Positions 18,453 to 26,216 are shown, numbered from the stretch's first letter. The stretch is 64,000 nucleotides of DNA from JAEXOD01 sp043805435 (GCA_043805435.1 JAZDHY010000044.1:124001-188000); one strand, 5' to 3'. The notes: a model not told the origin generated them from the letters alone. Numbers and translations: made by a program.

Positions 18453-20162
18453 TTATACATTACTGCAATTATCGTTAATAATATTTTCTATTATCTTAAA
18501 TATTGGTTTAAAATGTTCAAATGTAAATTCATCAAAAGGAGGAATACTTTTGATAATATTGCAAGCAAAGTCATCTTTTGGTAAAGCAATATTTACTCCT
18601 TTTTCACTAAAAACATTTGAATCAATAATAAAGTCACGTTTTTTTTGAAGTTTATTTAATTCCTTGTAATTTAAAGGTTCGCTTAAATGCTTTCCAGTTG
18701 TCTTATCAAATTCCTTACTTATATACAATCTACGCTTATTCGAATCATAGGTCATGATTTCCTGATCAGTATATAAAAATTCAATTGATATTTGATTAAA
18801 GACTCGGTGGCTTGGTTTAGGTAAGATAAATGAAAAAAAATTATTCCCCCAAGATAAATATTTTTGGTCTAAATGCAATTCATTAATTTTCTTTTCGTCA
18901 CTATCAAAAAAACAAATACATGGATGATCAATTTTATAAAAATTTTTTGCATTTCTGCAGAATTTCAATAGCGTATCATTATTTGGTTTTGAATGTTTTT
19001 CATAATTATAAAAATAAAGGTTTAGATTTGGAAATTCATGATTACTTTTGAAATACTTAAAAGCTGCTTCCAAATGTTTTACGTCAGATTTCCCTTCACC
19101 CATTATTATGGGAACCTTATCACCAAGTGTATTTTTAAAAATAACAGGTAATTTTACATGTGGGGATATTTGGAGTAATCGCGAACGCAGCCGCTGATAA
19201 ATTGGATCATCTTTCCCACGGACCATCCCAACAAATCCAATTTTACCTGCAAGCATCCGCACAAACATTTTATTCTTATCTATATTGTATAGTAATCTAT
19301 CCTTAAAATGAAAATTTGCTGCTTCAGCTAACTTATACTTCTCACATGAATGAAGCAAAGCACGAATATATTTTATGTATTTTCTTTCAACATTAGGAAA
19401 TTTGTTGACTATCAGTCCCGTAACCTCTTGGCGATTATTTTTTCTTGCATAACGTGTTTTTAAAGTATTAATTTCAAAGTTATTTTTTGTGATTATATTT
19501 ATTATATTGTTATTTAATTGAAATTTTTCTGTGCTTATAATACCAATATTTTCAGGTACTGGTAAAATACTAGTTGAAAAAGTAATGTCATCAGCGTAAC
19601 GTGTATAAGTGGCTTTATTAATCTTCGCATAATTTAAAAGTTCGTTATCTAATTTCCTACAAATAAAATTTGAAATAATTGGAGATGATGGGGCCCCTTG
19701 TGGAAGTGTTTTTTTATAACAACAAATTTGTGCTAAAGTTGTTGCGACCTCGTCATTGAAATTAAACGGGTGAGATTTAAACATACCACGTACTCTTCCA
19801 AAATGTATTGAAGGGAAAAAATCTTGAAGGTCGAGATTAATTAATACTCTTTTTTTTATATGTGGCTTTGCATTTGATAATATTCCACGATTCTTTATAT
19901 AACTATGAACACAAGGTTTTACTTTGTAAATTTCTAATAAATAATTGCTTATTCTTTTTTGGAGTGTTTTTATTCCTGAAATAGGGGAGCAAATTAGTCT
20001 TTCTTTTCCATTTCTTTTTGGGATTAAGAATTCTTTATATCTTTGATCTTCTGGTAGTTTAAACAAGTTATAGATTAAGTCTTTATATTTAAAGCCCAAA
20101 GAGTGAGCCAATTCTCGTCGTGTTGTACATCTTAAAAAATCTTGCAATTCTTTTGAAAGCAT
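18453..20162 (-). CDS. Retron reverse transcriptase fused to TOPRIM domain
   Basis: 569 aa. RT palm motifs: 'NLDLQDFFPSIH' (motif A, D111), 'LPQGAPSSP' (154-162), 'YADD' (189-192), and the retron-typical 'NRQEVTGLIVN' (243-253). The thumb follows. After residue ~340 a TOPRIM domain begins: 'IIMGEGKSDVKHLEAAF' (E356) and 'CICFFDSDEKK' (D420, D422). RT-TOPRIM fusions are known from retron Ec67 and its relatives, where the TOPRIM nuclease is the effector released when phage disturbs the RT-msDNA complex. The ncRNA gene lies directly upstream (20181-20362). All catalytic residues appear intact. I see no other effector gene in the same transcript. Confidence 0.93.
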   Translation of the reverse strand: MLSKELQDFLRCTTRRELAHSLGFKYKDLIYNLFKLPEDQRYKEFLIPKRNGKERLICSPISGIKTLQKRISNYLLEIYKVKPCVHSYIKNRGILSNAKPHIKKRVLINLDLQDFFPSIHFGRVRGMFKSHPFNFNDEVATTLAQICCYKKTLPQGAPSSPIISNFICRKLDNELLNYAKINKATYTRYADDITFSTSILPVPENIGIISTEKFQLNNNIINIITKNNFEINTLKTRYARKNNRQEVTGLIVNKFPNVERKYIKYIRALLHSCEKYKLAEAANFHFKDRLLYNIDKNKMFVRMLAGKIGFVGMVRGKDDPIYQRLRSRLLQISPHVKLPVIFKNTLGDKVPIIMGEGKSDVKHLEAAFKYFKSNHEFPNLNLYFYNYEKHSKPNNDTLLKFCRNAKNFYKIDHPCICFFDSDEKKINELHLDQKYLSWGNNFFSFILPKPSHRVFNQISIEFLYTDQEIMTYDSNKRRLYISKEFDKTTGKHLSEPLNYKELNKLQKKRDFIIDSNVFSEKGVNIALPKDDFACNIIKSIPPFDEFTFEHFKPIFKIIENIINDNCSNV

Positions 20163-20180
20163 TTAATTTTGCGATTAAAA

Positions 20181-20362
20181 ATAAATGAACATCTGTATTA
20201 ATTCACTTTAAGTGTATAAACATAAATAATAAATATTAAAACGGTATGATGCATATTTAAAAATAATGGAATAATATGAATATGAATTAACAAAGGTATA
20301 CATTTCCATCCTTGTCGCAAGTTCGCAACAAAATAATTCAATTTTAACAGATGTTCATTTAT
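20181..20362 (-). ncRNA. Retron msr-msd RNA gene
   Basis: Bounded by a perfect 16-bp inverted repeat: ATAAATGAACATCTGT at 20181-20196 and its complement at 20347-20362 (a2 and a1 in the transcript). Read on the minus strand it gives a ~182-nt RNA that ends 18 bases before the RT start. Within it, the msr side has a 7-bp hairpin (arms 20312-20318 and 20325-20331, one G-U pair). The msd side has an 8-bp basal pairing TTAATTCA / TGAATTAA (20198-20205 with 20283-20290) enclosing ~93 nt. The order a1-msr-msd-a2-RT is the standard retron layout. The exact branching guanosine and msDNA ends cannot be fixed by eye. Confidence 0.85.
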
Positions 20363-20396
20363 AAAAAGTTCTCTAAAATAATTTAAATAACTTAAA

Positions 20397-20425
20397 AATA
20401 TAAATAGTTTAAAAATTAAAAGCAA
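20397..20425 (-). promoter_or_regulatory. Candidate retron promoter
   Basis: On the minus strand: TTGCTT (20425-20420), 17-base spacer, TATATT (20402-20397). Transcription would start ~27 bases before the a1 repeat. The box and spacing fit the other promoters of this window. Confidence 0.5.
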
Positions 20426-20550
20426 TTAAATTTTAGAATTACATTGATTAAACCCAGATTTTGCAATAGTAAAACAAACAAAATCAGATTTGTCAAAAAG
20501 AATCCCCTAAAATATTTCGGATTGAGGTAGCTAAGTAATTAGTTATTTGT

Positions 20551-21015
20551 CTATTCGGATAAAACATAATAAGTATTTTTACTACCACCTTTTTTAATAA
20601 TTAAATTACTGCAAACCATTTTTTTTAATATTTGTTTTGCTCTTGTAGGTTTGATGCTTAAATGTGCTTGAACATCGCTAGATACTATCTTACTCTTTAA
20701 TTTTAATAATTTAATAATTTGGTTCTCTTGTTCCGAGATCTCCTCTGATGATTTCGATACTTTTGCAGCCGAATACGATCCTCTTAGATTTGGTTCGGCA
20801 ACTCTAAAGTTCCAATCCGATACATTTGTGACCGAATCCGATACATTTGTGACCGAATCCGATACTTTTGTGACCGAATCCGATACTTTTTGCTTAGAAC
20901 TGATTGGGATTGAAGTAATTAAAGAAATATCTCGAAATATTTCAACATCAACAAAATCACCTGATTCTTTAATAATTGGTTCCTTTAGACTATTAAAAAT
21001 ACATGAGGATTTAAT
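20551..21015 (-). pseudogene. 3' remnant of AlbA-2/divergent AAA-type ATPase with HTH tail
   Basis: Open frame of ~154 codons without a start codon, closed upstream by a stop at 21018-21016. It encodes 'LKEPIIKESGDFVDVEIFRDI', which resembles the end of the ATP-binding part of AlbA_2/HATPase_c_4 regulators. It then has three perfect-phase copies of a heptad S-D-S-V-T-(N/K)-V made by a 21-base DNA repeat, then a winged-helix end ('ENQIIKLLKL', 'SSDVQAHLSIKPTRAKQIL', 'LIIKKGGSKNTYY'). The N-terminal domains are missing; upstream DNA is a REP-like element. It is probably a decayed regulator or defence gene. It sits 126 bases upstream of the retron promoter in the same direction. Confidence 0.6.
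20816..20891. repeat. 21-bp tandem repeat, 3.6 copies
   Basis: Unit TCCGATACATTTGTGACCGAA at 20816-20836, 20837-20857 and 20858-20878, and a partial copy to 20891. A single A/T change separates early and late units. It lies inside the decayed gene and keeps its frame. Confidence 0.85.
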
Positions 21016-21080
21016 TTATATTATGTCTTGTGATTGCAACGCAGAATGAAATATAAGGATATAATATTGGGTAATTATAA

Positions 21081-21268
21081 TGTCACCCCTTCAGGGTTTT
21101 AATTGTGTTTTTTTGTTTTTCTATAATCATTTCATCCCGTCGGGATTAAAACAAAAAGATTGAGAACAATGAAATATTACAAATATAAATTATTCATAAA
21201 TCCTGAAAGGATGAAATTATTATAGCAATCATTAAACCCACAAATACCAAAACCCTGAAAGGGTGACA
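21081..21268. mobile_element. REP-like nested inverted-repeat element A
   Basis: Outer arms TGTCACCCCTTCAGGGTTTT (21081-21100) and AAAACCCTGAAAGGGTGACA (21249-21268) are complementary with one mismatch. Inner arms at 21121-21147 and 21199-21225 are also complementary, with the small palindromes ATCCCGTCGGGAT and ATCCTGAAAGGAT. No transposase is inside. It looks like a MITE or paired REP element; a mobilising enzyme would lie elsewhere. Confidence 0.6.
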
Positions 21269-21383
21269 TTGGGGTTGGATATTGTGGTGGGGAATTAATA
21301 ATATTATATTTTTATTTGAAGTAAAAAAAATAGTTAGTTGTTAAAATATATGTTTATTAGCAAAATAAATATTTTGAAATTGC

Positions 21384-21412
21384 TTGACTTATTAAATAAA
21401 TTCTTTTAAACT
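21384..21412 (+). promoter_or_regulatory. Promoter of small gene copy A
   Basis: TTGACT (21384-21389), 17-base spacer, TAAACT (21407-21412). Conserved in copy B at 23030-23058. Confidence 0.5.
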
Positions 21413-21438
21413 ATATACAACTAATATTTAATAATATC

Positions 21439-21606
21439 ATGGCAAAACGTAAATTAAAACCAAAAGAAAAATCAGCAACAAAAGTTGTTATAGATGTTAG
21501 TCTTAACAAAGATGAAATAAATCCAATTGAATTGCCAATTAGATTAGCAGCATTAAAGCGGTTTTGTTCAAAGACATCTAACTTAAGTACGGTTGAGATA
21601 AATTAA
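21439..21606 (+). pseudogene. Truncated copy of small MAKRK protein
   Basis: 55 aa. Aligned to its paralogue at 23086-23280 it is about three-quarters identical but stops early: the codon GAA of copy B is TAA here (21604-21606). Beyond the stop the frame continues recognisably to a matching TGA, so one base change truncated it. The lost C-terminus is the acidic 'EILDEDYFE' tail. Function unknown. Confidence 0.6.
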
Positions 21607-21691
21607 ATATTGAAGACAGATTATTATCTATGATGTAAATTTAGTTTAACATAATAATTATTGGACTATATTAATAACAAAAGGTGTTTTT

Positions 21692-22663
21692 GTGAAAAAT
21701 GGATATTATAAATGGTTCGTTTTAATTGGTCTTTTCATCTTTGTAAATGATGTTTTTTCAGATGGACATTCAACTAAAACGAAAATAGAATATACGGTTA
21801 GTAAGGTTCGCTCAGTTGATTTAAGAAATTTTTCGGTTGAGGTTAAGGGCTGGGATATAAATATAACGTGGGAAACTTATAGTGAAACAAACAATAGTGG
21901 ATTTATGATTGAATTTTCAAAAGATGGTCATAATTTTAGTAGTATTGCCTTTATTAATGGTAATGGAAGTACTTCTAATGTTAATTCATATAAATATGTA
22001 GATCATCAAACAAAAACCGGTACCTATTCATATCGTCTTAAACAAGTGGATTTTGATGGGACTTGTAATTTCTCACAATTATTAACAGTTGCTTTTATAG
22101 CTCCTATTCAAATACAGAATTTCGCTTGTTTTTATAAATCGCATGAAATCATTCTTAATTGGCAAACATTATCAGAAAACAATTGTAAAGGTTTTGAAAT
22201 CGAAAGATGTACTAGAATATGGTTATGGGAAAAAATTGGATTTGTTGAAAATTCAGAAAAAATTGACACGATAAAGAATTATTCTTATAATGATGTTTAT
22301 TTGTCAAACTTTGGGAATTATTACTATCGTATTAAAATTATTGCTGATGATAATACATTTGTTTATTCCGAACAACTTGAAGTCTCAATTGAAAATCCGT
22401 TAGTTTATGAATTGCTTCAAAATTATCCCAATCCTTTTAATAATTCAACAACTATTTGTTACACTGTGCCTACCGAATCTAATATTAAAATAAATGTTTA
22501 TAATTTATTAGGGCAAAAAGTAGCAATTTTGGAACAGGGGATAAAAAGTCCTGGTTTTAATACAGCTATTTTTAATGCAGCGGAATTATCAAGCAGTATT
22601 TATTTTTACCGAATTGAATCTGACCCAGCACAATTAACAAAAAAAATGATTTTATGTAAATAA
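21692..22663 (+). CDS. Secreted T9SS cargo protein with FN3-like domains
   Basis: 323 aa from a GTG start. Signal peptide of ~23 residues (NGYYKWFVLIGLFIFVNDVFS). Two repeated ~95-residue beta domains: each has 'I.WeT.SE.N..GF.IE.s.dG..' and ends in a 'YSYRLKQVD' or 'YYYRIKIIA' strand, typical of the modules preceding T9SS tails. The last ~75 residues are a type A sorting domain: 'LLQNYPNPFNNSTTICY', 'VYNLLGQKVAIL', 'SSIYFYRI', 'KMILCK'. It should be exported through the type IX system. It lies between two direct repeats, which may have helped it arrive. The partner machinery is not in this window. Confidence 0.85.
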   Translation: MKNGYYKWFVLIGLFIFVNDVFSDGHSTKTKIEYTVSKVRSVDLRNFSVEVKGWDINITWETYSETNNSGFMIEFSKDGHNFSSIAFINGNGSTSNVNSYKYVDHQTKTGTYSYRLKQVDFDGTCNFSQLLTVAFIAPIQIQNFACFYKSHEIILNWQTLSENNCKGFEIERCTRIWLWEKIGFVENSEKIDTIKNYSYNDVYLSNFGNYYYRIKIIADDNTFVYSEQLEVSIENPLVYELLQNYPNPFNNSTTICYTVPTESNIKINVYNLLGQKVAILEQGIKSPGFNTAIFNAAELSSSIYFYRIESDPAQLTKKMILCK

Positions 22664-22728
22664 ATATTAATGGTATAAATATGTTGTATTGTGAACAATA
22701 ATTCAAATATTTTATTGGGTAAATATTA

Positions 22729-22918
22729 TGTCACCCTTTCAGGGTTTTAATGGTGTTTTTTTTGTTTTTCTATAATCATTTCATCCCTCCGGGATTAAAA
22801 ACAAAAAGATTGAGAACAATGAAATATTGCAAATATAAATTATTAATAAATCCTGAAAGGATGAAATTATTATAGCTATTATAAAACCTACAAATACCAA
22901 AACCCTGAAAGGGTGAAA
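22729..22918. mobile_element. REP-like nested inverted-repeat element B
   Basis: Outer arms TGTCACCCTTTCAGGGTTTT (22729-22748) and AAAACCCTGAAAGGGTGAAA (22899-22918), with inner arms as in element A. Same family as 21081-21268 and the single arm at 8145-8216. Confidence 0.6.
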
Positions 22919-23029
22919 TTGGGGTTAGATATTGTGGTGGGGAAATAATAATTTTATATTTTTATTAAATAAAAAAATTGGTACTAAAATATATATTTAT
23001 ATTTCGCCCTATAAATATTTTGAAATTGC

Positions 23030-23058
23030 TTGACTTATTAAATAAATTCCTTTAAACT
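23030..23058 (+). promoter_or_regulatory. Promoter of small gene copy B
   Basis: TTGACT (23030-23035), 17-base spacer, TAAACT (23053-23058), identical in layout to copy A. Confidence 0.5.
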
Positions 23059-23085
23059 ATATACAACATATTTTATAGTATAAAC

Positions 23086-23280
23086 ATGGCAAAGCGTAAA
23101 TTAAAACTAAAAGAAAAATCTGCAGCAACAGTTGCTAAAGATGTTAGTATTAACAAAGACGAGCTTAATCCAATTGAATTGCAAATTAGATTAGCGGCAT
23201 TAAAAAGGTTTTGTTCAAATCCATCAAATCTGAGTACGGTTGAGATAAAAGAAATACTTGACGAGGATTATTTTGAATGA
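23086..23280 (+). CDS. Small basic-acidic hypothetical protein (MAKRK family)
   Basis: 64 aa. Lysine-rich start (AKRKLKLKEKSAATVAKD), a helical middle (ELNPIELQIRLAALKRFCS) and an acidic end (IKEILDEDYFE). I do not recognise the family. Conservation between the two copies at coding level suggests that it is or was a real gene. Its stop overlaps an ATG (ATGA) that opens a 13-codon frame reading 'MKTLADISDEQLI' before a stop; this resembles the opening of a sigma-70-family protein and may be a remnant of a second gene. No ribosome binding site is obvious. Confidence 0.5.
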   Translation: MAKRKLKLKEKSAATVAKDVSINKDELNPIELQIRLAALKRFCSNPSNLSTVEIKEILDEDYFE

Positions 23281-23375
23281 AAACGCTTGCAGATATTTCG
23301 GATGAACAGCTTATATAAAAAAATCAAGGTGAAATCAAATAGCAGGAAAATCAATTATATAAAATAAATAATTCT

Positions 23376-23402
23376 AAGGGTGTAATTATATCACACCCTT
23401 TT
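23376..23402. terminator. Hairpin terminator between convergent genes
   Basis: AAGGGTGT (23376-23383), 9-base loop, ACACCCTT (23393-23400) followed by TT. It can end transcription from the left and, less clearly, of the TPR gene from the right. Confidence 0.65.
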
Positions 23403-23452
23403 AAGTTTAAATATTGCGAATTTTTGTGTAAAGAGTAAAATTAAAAATTTAA

Positions 23453-24100
23453 CTATTTACAATGTTTTGCAAGTAATTCGTCTGCATCGGTATCGCCCAA
23501 ATTGCTGGCGGCTACCCAATCGGCTTTGGCACCGTGTAAATCATTAATAGATAATTTTGCTTCACCTCTGTTGCAGTAAGCTGCACCAAACTCGGGATAA
23601 ATTTCAAGTGCTTTAGAAAAATCTTCAATTGCGCCTGTAATATCGCCCATTTCAAATTTAATAACTCCTCTATCGTTATATGCATCCATAAACTCGGGAT
23701 CCAATTCAATAGATTTGGTTAAATCGGCTAAAGCTTCATTTAAGTTGCCCAATTCGCGTTGTGCATTACCGCGGTTATAATAAGCATCTTCAAATTCGGG
23801 AAATAACTCAATAGCTTTAGCATAATCTTCTTTTGCTCCTGCATAATCGGCAATAGCATATTTGGCACTGCCTCTGTTTGCAAATGCATATTCGTTCATC
23901 GGGTCTAATTCTATTGCTTTTGTATAATCAATTATTGAACCTGCAAAGTCCTCAATTCCAAATTTTGCATCGCCGCGATTATGATAATAATCCGAATCAT
24001 CCGGATTCATTTCAATTGCTTTGTCAAAGTCAACCAAAGCCCCTGCATAATCTTCAGATAAAAGTTTATCTAATCCTTTGTTAAAATGTGTTTCTGCCAT
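23453..24100 (-). CDS. Tetratricopeptide repeat protein
   Basis: 215 aa built almost wholly of six 34-residue TPR units; each shows the 'NRG.AK...D..GA..D..KAIEL.P' pattern with small variations. No signal peptide, membrane segment or enzyme domain. TPR arrays form helical scaffolds for protein-protein contacts, so this is probably a cytoplasmic adaptor; the partner is unknown. The last 15 residues ('NLGDTDADELLAKHCK') leave the repeat and cap the array. Confidence 0.85.
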   Translation of the reverse strand: MAETHFNKGLDKLLSEDYAGALVDFDKAIEMNPDDSDYYHNRGDAKFGIEDFAGSIIDYTKAIELDPMNEYAFANRGSAKYAIADYAGAKEDYAKAIELFPEFEDAYYNRGNAQRELGNLNEALADLTKSIELDPEFMDAYNDRGVIKFEMGDITGAIEDFSKALEIYPEFGAAYCNRGEAKLSINDLHGAKADWVAASNLGDTDADELLAKHCK

Positions 24101-24248
24101 TTTGTTTATTCCTTAATTTACTAAACTTTAAATTTAAATAAAAATTTGTTTGTTATCAGCAGCAGTTAACAGGGTTATAATAAAATACTATTTAACCGGT
24201 CAAACTGCATATTGTTGAAATATTGAAATATTTAAAAACATAATAAAA

Positions 24249-24788
24249 TCATTTAATACTCTCTAACTCAAAAATAACTGTTTTAGGGTTAATTTGGTTA
24301 AGACTTGTATCTTTTAAAACAAACCCGAATTTTTGTAATATTTTAATTGATTTAATATTTGCCGGAGCAACCTCGGCAAACAAATAAGTCATATTAAGCG
24401 TATTAAATGCAAAATTAATTACGGCCTCAATGGCTTGCTGCATATAAGCTTTACCATGATACTGCGGTAAAAGTTCGTACCCAATTTCGGCAGAAGTTTT
24501 TGTTTGGTTAAAACGCCAAAGGCATATTGTACCAATTATAGAATTAAAATCTTTTAATGTTAAACCCCAATAATACAATTCGTTATTGTTTATACTATTA
24601 TTTATTTTATCAATAAACTGGTTTGCCTCGTCAATCGACTTGCATAATGGTCTATCAAGGTGTTCCGATATTATTGAACTAGAACGAATCGTAAAAACCT
24701 CTATAGCATCTTTATCGGTAATACGACGTAATAATAAAGATTCTGTTTTTATTTCAGGATAAGGATTTAATTGCAAATTATTCACCAT
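24249..24788 (-). CDS. GNAT N-acetyltransferase, RimJ/RimL-like
   Basis: 179 aa. Acetyl-CoA dependent acetyltransferase fold: N-terminal 'TESLLLRRITDKDAIEVF', the core 'GTICLWRFNQTKTSAEIGYELLPQYHGKAYMQQAIEAVINFAF' with the acetyl-CoA loop (Q/R-x-x-G-x-A-like 'QYHGKAY'), and 'AEVAPANIKSIKILQKFGF'. This is the Acetyltransf_3 subfamily that includes ribosomal protein N-terminal acetyltransferases and many amino-group acetylating enzymes. The exact substrate cannot be told. A lone gene with no operon partners. Confidence 0.85.
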   Translation of the reverse strand: MVNNLQLNPYPEIKTESLLLRRITDKDAIEVFTIRSSSIISEHLDRPLCKSIDEANQFIDKINNSINNNELYYWGLTLKDFNSIIGTICLWRFNQTKTSAEIGYELLPQYHGKAYMQQAIEAVINFAFNTLNMTYLFAEVAPANIKSIKILQKFGFVLKDTSLNQINPKTVIFELESIK

Positions 24789-25312
24789 GTATAAATTATA
24801 ACTTTACTAAAAATTAACGTTATAATTTTTGTTTTAAGTTCTTTTTTGTTAATTGAAACAAATTCAATATGAAGTAATTAGTTTCTCTTCATTTGAAATT
24901 AATTAAATTTCTATCGGCCGGGCTTAATAATATTTTATTATAGGAAACAATAGAATGAATAAAACACCAGCCGACAGTTCTACTTGCAATAAAAGGTTCG
25001 TTATCCAAAAAATAAACCAATATTTGTTTGAACCAAACGATATTATTTTTTATAACTCTTATACCTTATGATCTCGTTTCTAGACCCCAAGTACCGTACT
25101 ACAACCCAACAATTGAATAATAAATGGATTATAAGAGCCTAAGTACTATCACAAGATATAAAAATAACATTAATTAACAATAATACAAAACTTTTTTAGC
25201 GTTAAAATATCATAAAATAAATGTCAAAAAATAATTTAACCATTAAAATATTAAATAATAGACTAAATGTAAATAATTAGATACATTTAAACAATAAAAT
25301 AAATAAAACATT
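24789..25312. other. AT-rich intergenic stretch, nothing recognised
   Basis: No coding frame of note, no repeats shared with the rest of the window, and no tRNA. Promoters for the flanking divergent genes must lie here but I cannot single them out. Confidence 0.5.
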
Positions 25313-25699
25313 ATGATACTAAAAATTTTACTAAGTTGGTTTTGTATAATGGCAATTGCAATTATTAATGGTGCTTTGCGTGATTTATTATACAAAAATA
25401 AATTGGGCAAAAAAAGAGCTGACCAAATTTCAACTTTCAGTCTTCTTCTATTAATAAGCATTTTTACTTTTTTTTTCCAAAGGTTATTCCCATTAAGCTC
25501 ATTAAATGAATCAATTATAATTGGTGTTTATTGGTTTGTGTTTACGGAAATTTTTGAATTTTTGGCCGGACACTACATATTTAAAAAAACGTGGCATGAA
25601 TTGATAATAAGTTATGATTTATTCAATGGTCAGTTGTGGATTTTAATTCCTATTTGGATGGCAGTAATAAATTTAGTAATTTACAAAGCTATAAATTAA
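25313..25699 (+). CDS. Small four-helix membrane protein, unknown
   Basis: 128 aa with about four hydrophobic segments (near residues 2-20, 41-60, 68-90, 105-125). Charged loop 'RDLLYKNKLGKKRADQIS' after the first helix and 'FKKTWHEL' before the last. I recognise the general look of a conserved hypothetical inner-membrane protein but can name no function. No signal for a partner gene; the tRNA cluster follows ~170 bases on. Confidence 0.65.
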   Translation: MILKILLSWFCIMAIAIINGALRDLLYKNKLGKKRADQISTFSLLLLISIFTFFFQRLFPLSSLNESIIIGVYWFVFTEIFEFLAGHYIFKKTWHELIISYDLFNGQLWILIPIWMAVINLVIYKAIN

Positions 25700-25805
25700 A
25701 ATTATGGTAAAAAAAGCCTGTTATATGTAAAACAAATAAAAAAATAAATAATAACAGGCAAATAAACAAAAAAAGGAAAATAAATAAAAATAAATTTAAA
25801 AAGTG

Positions 25806-25834
25806 TTGCATTTATTTGTGAAAGACTTTATATT
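25806..25834 (+). promoter_or_regulatory. Promoter of the tRNA cluster
   Basis: TTGCAT (25806-25811), 17-base spacer, TATATT (25829-25834); start expected near 25841, about 30 bases before tRNA-Tyr. The following bases also make TATATTTG, compatible with the Bacteroidetes -7 box. Confidence 0.6.
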
Positions 25835-25870
25835 TGTAGCTCGTTTAAATTGAAATGTTGAGAAATGTTT

Positions 25871-25954
25871 GGGCGGACGCCGGAGTTGGAGAGCCGGGGC
25901 GGACTGTAAATCCGTTGGCAAACGCCTTTGGGGGTTCGAATCCCTCGCCGCCCA
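25871..25954 (+). tRNA. tRNA-Tyr (GTA)
   Basis: Long variable arm (class II) with anticodon loop CTGTAAA, anticodon GTA. T arm GGGGG-TTCGAAT-CCCTC. Acceptor stem GGGCGG/CCGCCC with A as discriminator; the seventh pair is A-G. CCA is not encoded. First of a Tyr-Gly-Thr set, the order also found before tufB in E. coli. Confidence 0.95.
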
Positions 25955-25980
25955 CAAATATTGATGACGCATAAGCGAAT

Positions 25981-26054
25981 GCGGGAGTAACTCAGTTGGC
26001 TAGAGTCACAGCCTTCCAAGCTGTTGGTCGCGGGTTCGAGTCCCGTCTCCCGCT
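25981..26054 (+). tRNA. tRNA-Gly (TCC)
   Basis: Acceptor GCGGGAG/CTCCCGC fully paired, anticodon loop CTTCCAA, anticodon TCC, T loop TTCGAGT. CCA is not encoded. Confidence 0.95.
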
Positions 26055-26071
26055 CATACTGAATTACATAG

Positions 26072-26144
26072 GCTGACGTAGCTCAGTTGGTAGAGCACAT
26101 CCTTGGTAAGGATGAGGTCGTCGGTTCAATCCCGATCGTCAGCT
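26072..26144 (+). tRNA. tRNA-Thr (GGT)
   Basis: Acceptor GCTGACG/CGTCAGC fully paired, anticodon loop TTGGTAA, anticodon GGT, T loop TTCAATC. CCA is not encoded. A T-rich run follows at 26164-26172. Confidence 0.95.
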
Positions 26145-26216
26145 CGAAGAATGGCTCGATGCCTTTTTTTTTGTCATTTTTAAAATAACGTAAGTTTGCC
26201 TTTTTTTGGAGTTAAT

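Larger units (their letters stand above)
21065..21627. repeat. Long direct repeat, copy A
   Basis: About 560 bases colinear (offset ~1648) with 22713-23280. It comprises the REP-like inverted element, an AT-rich linker, a promoter and a small gene beginning MAKRK. The copies differ by scattered substitutions and a few indels, so the duplication is not recent. Confidence 0.8.
22713..23280. repeat. Long direct repeat, copy B
   Basis: Second copy of the ~560-base unit at 21065-21627, in the same orientation. It contains the inverted element, promoter and the intact MAKRK gene. Confidence 0.8.

Noticed and set aside
18453..20162. RT as a diversity-generating or group II intron RT
   Set aside because: Motifs (VTGL region, fused TOPRIM, a1/a2 repeats upstream) fit a retron. 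There is no intron domain X/HNH or template repeat next to it.
20198..20425. 75-codon minus-strand frame upstream of the RT
   Set aside because: It lies across the retron RNA gene, has no ribosome site and an unnatural composition; the inverted repeats explain the region better.
20828..21049. Plus-strand open frame with repeated 'TESDTFV'
   Set aside because: It is the antisense of the decayed HTH gene; the repeat arises from the 21-bp tandem repeat, and the minus-strand reading gives a recognisable protein end.
23878..24084. Plus-strand frame opposite the TPR gene
   Set aside because: Shadow of the repeated TPR coding sequence, with no start signal.
25828..26019. Minus-strand frame over the tRNA-Tyr and tRNA-Gly genes
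   Set aside because: Peptide 'RRGIRTPKGVCQR' is a common artefact of translating tRNA genes in reverse.
26196..26216. Upstream TTG start for rpmG
   Set aside because: No ribosome site before it and the extra residues are not part of L33; ATG 26217 has GGAG at the right distance.
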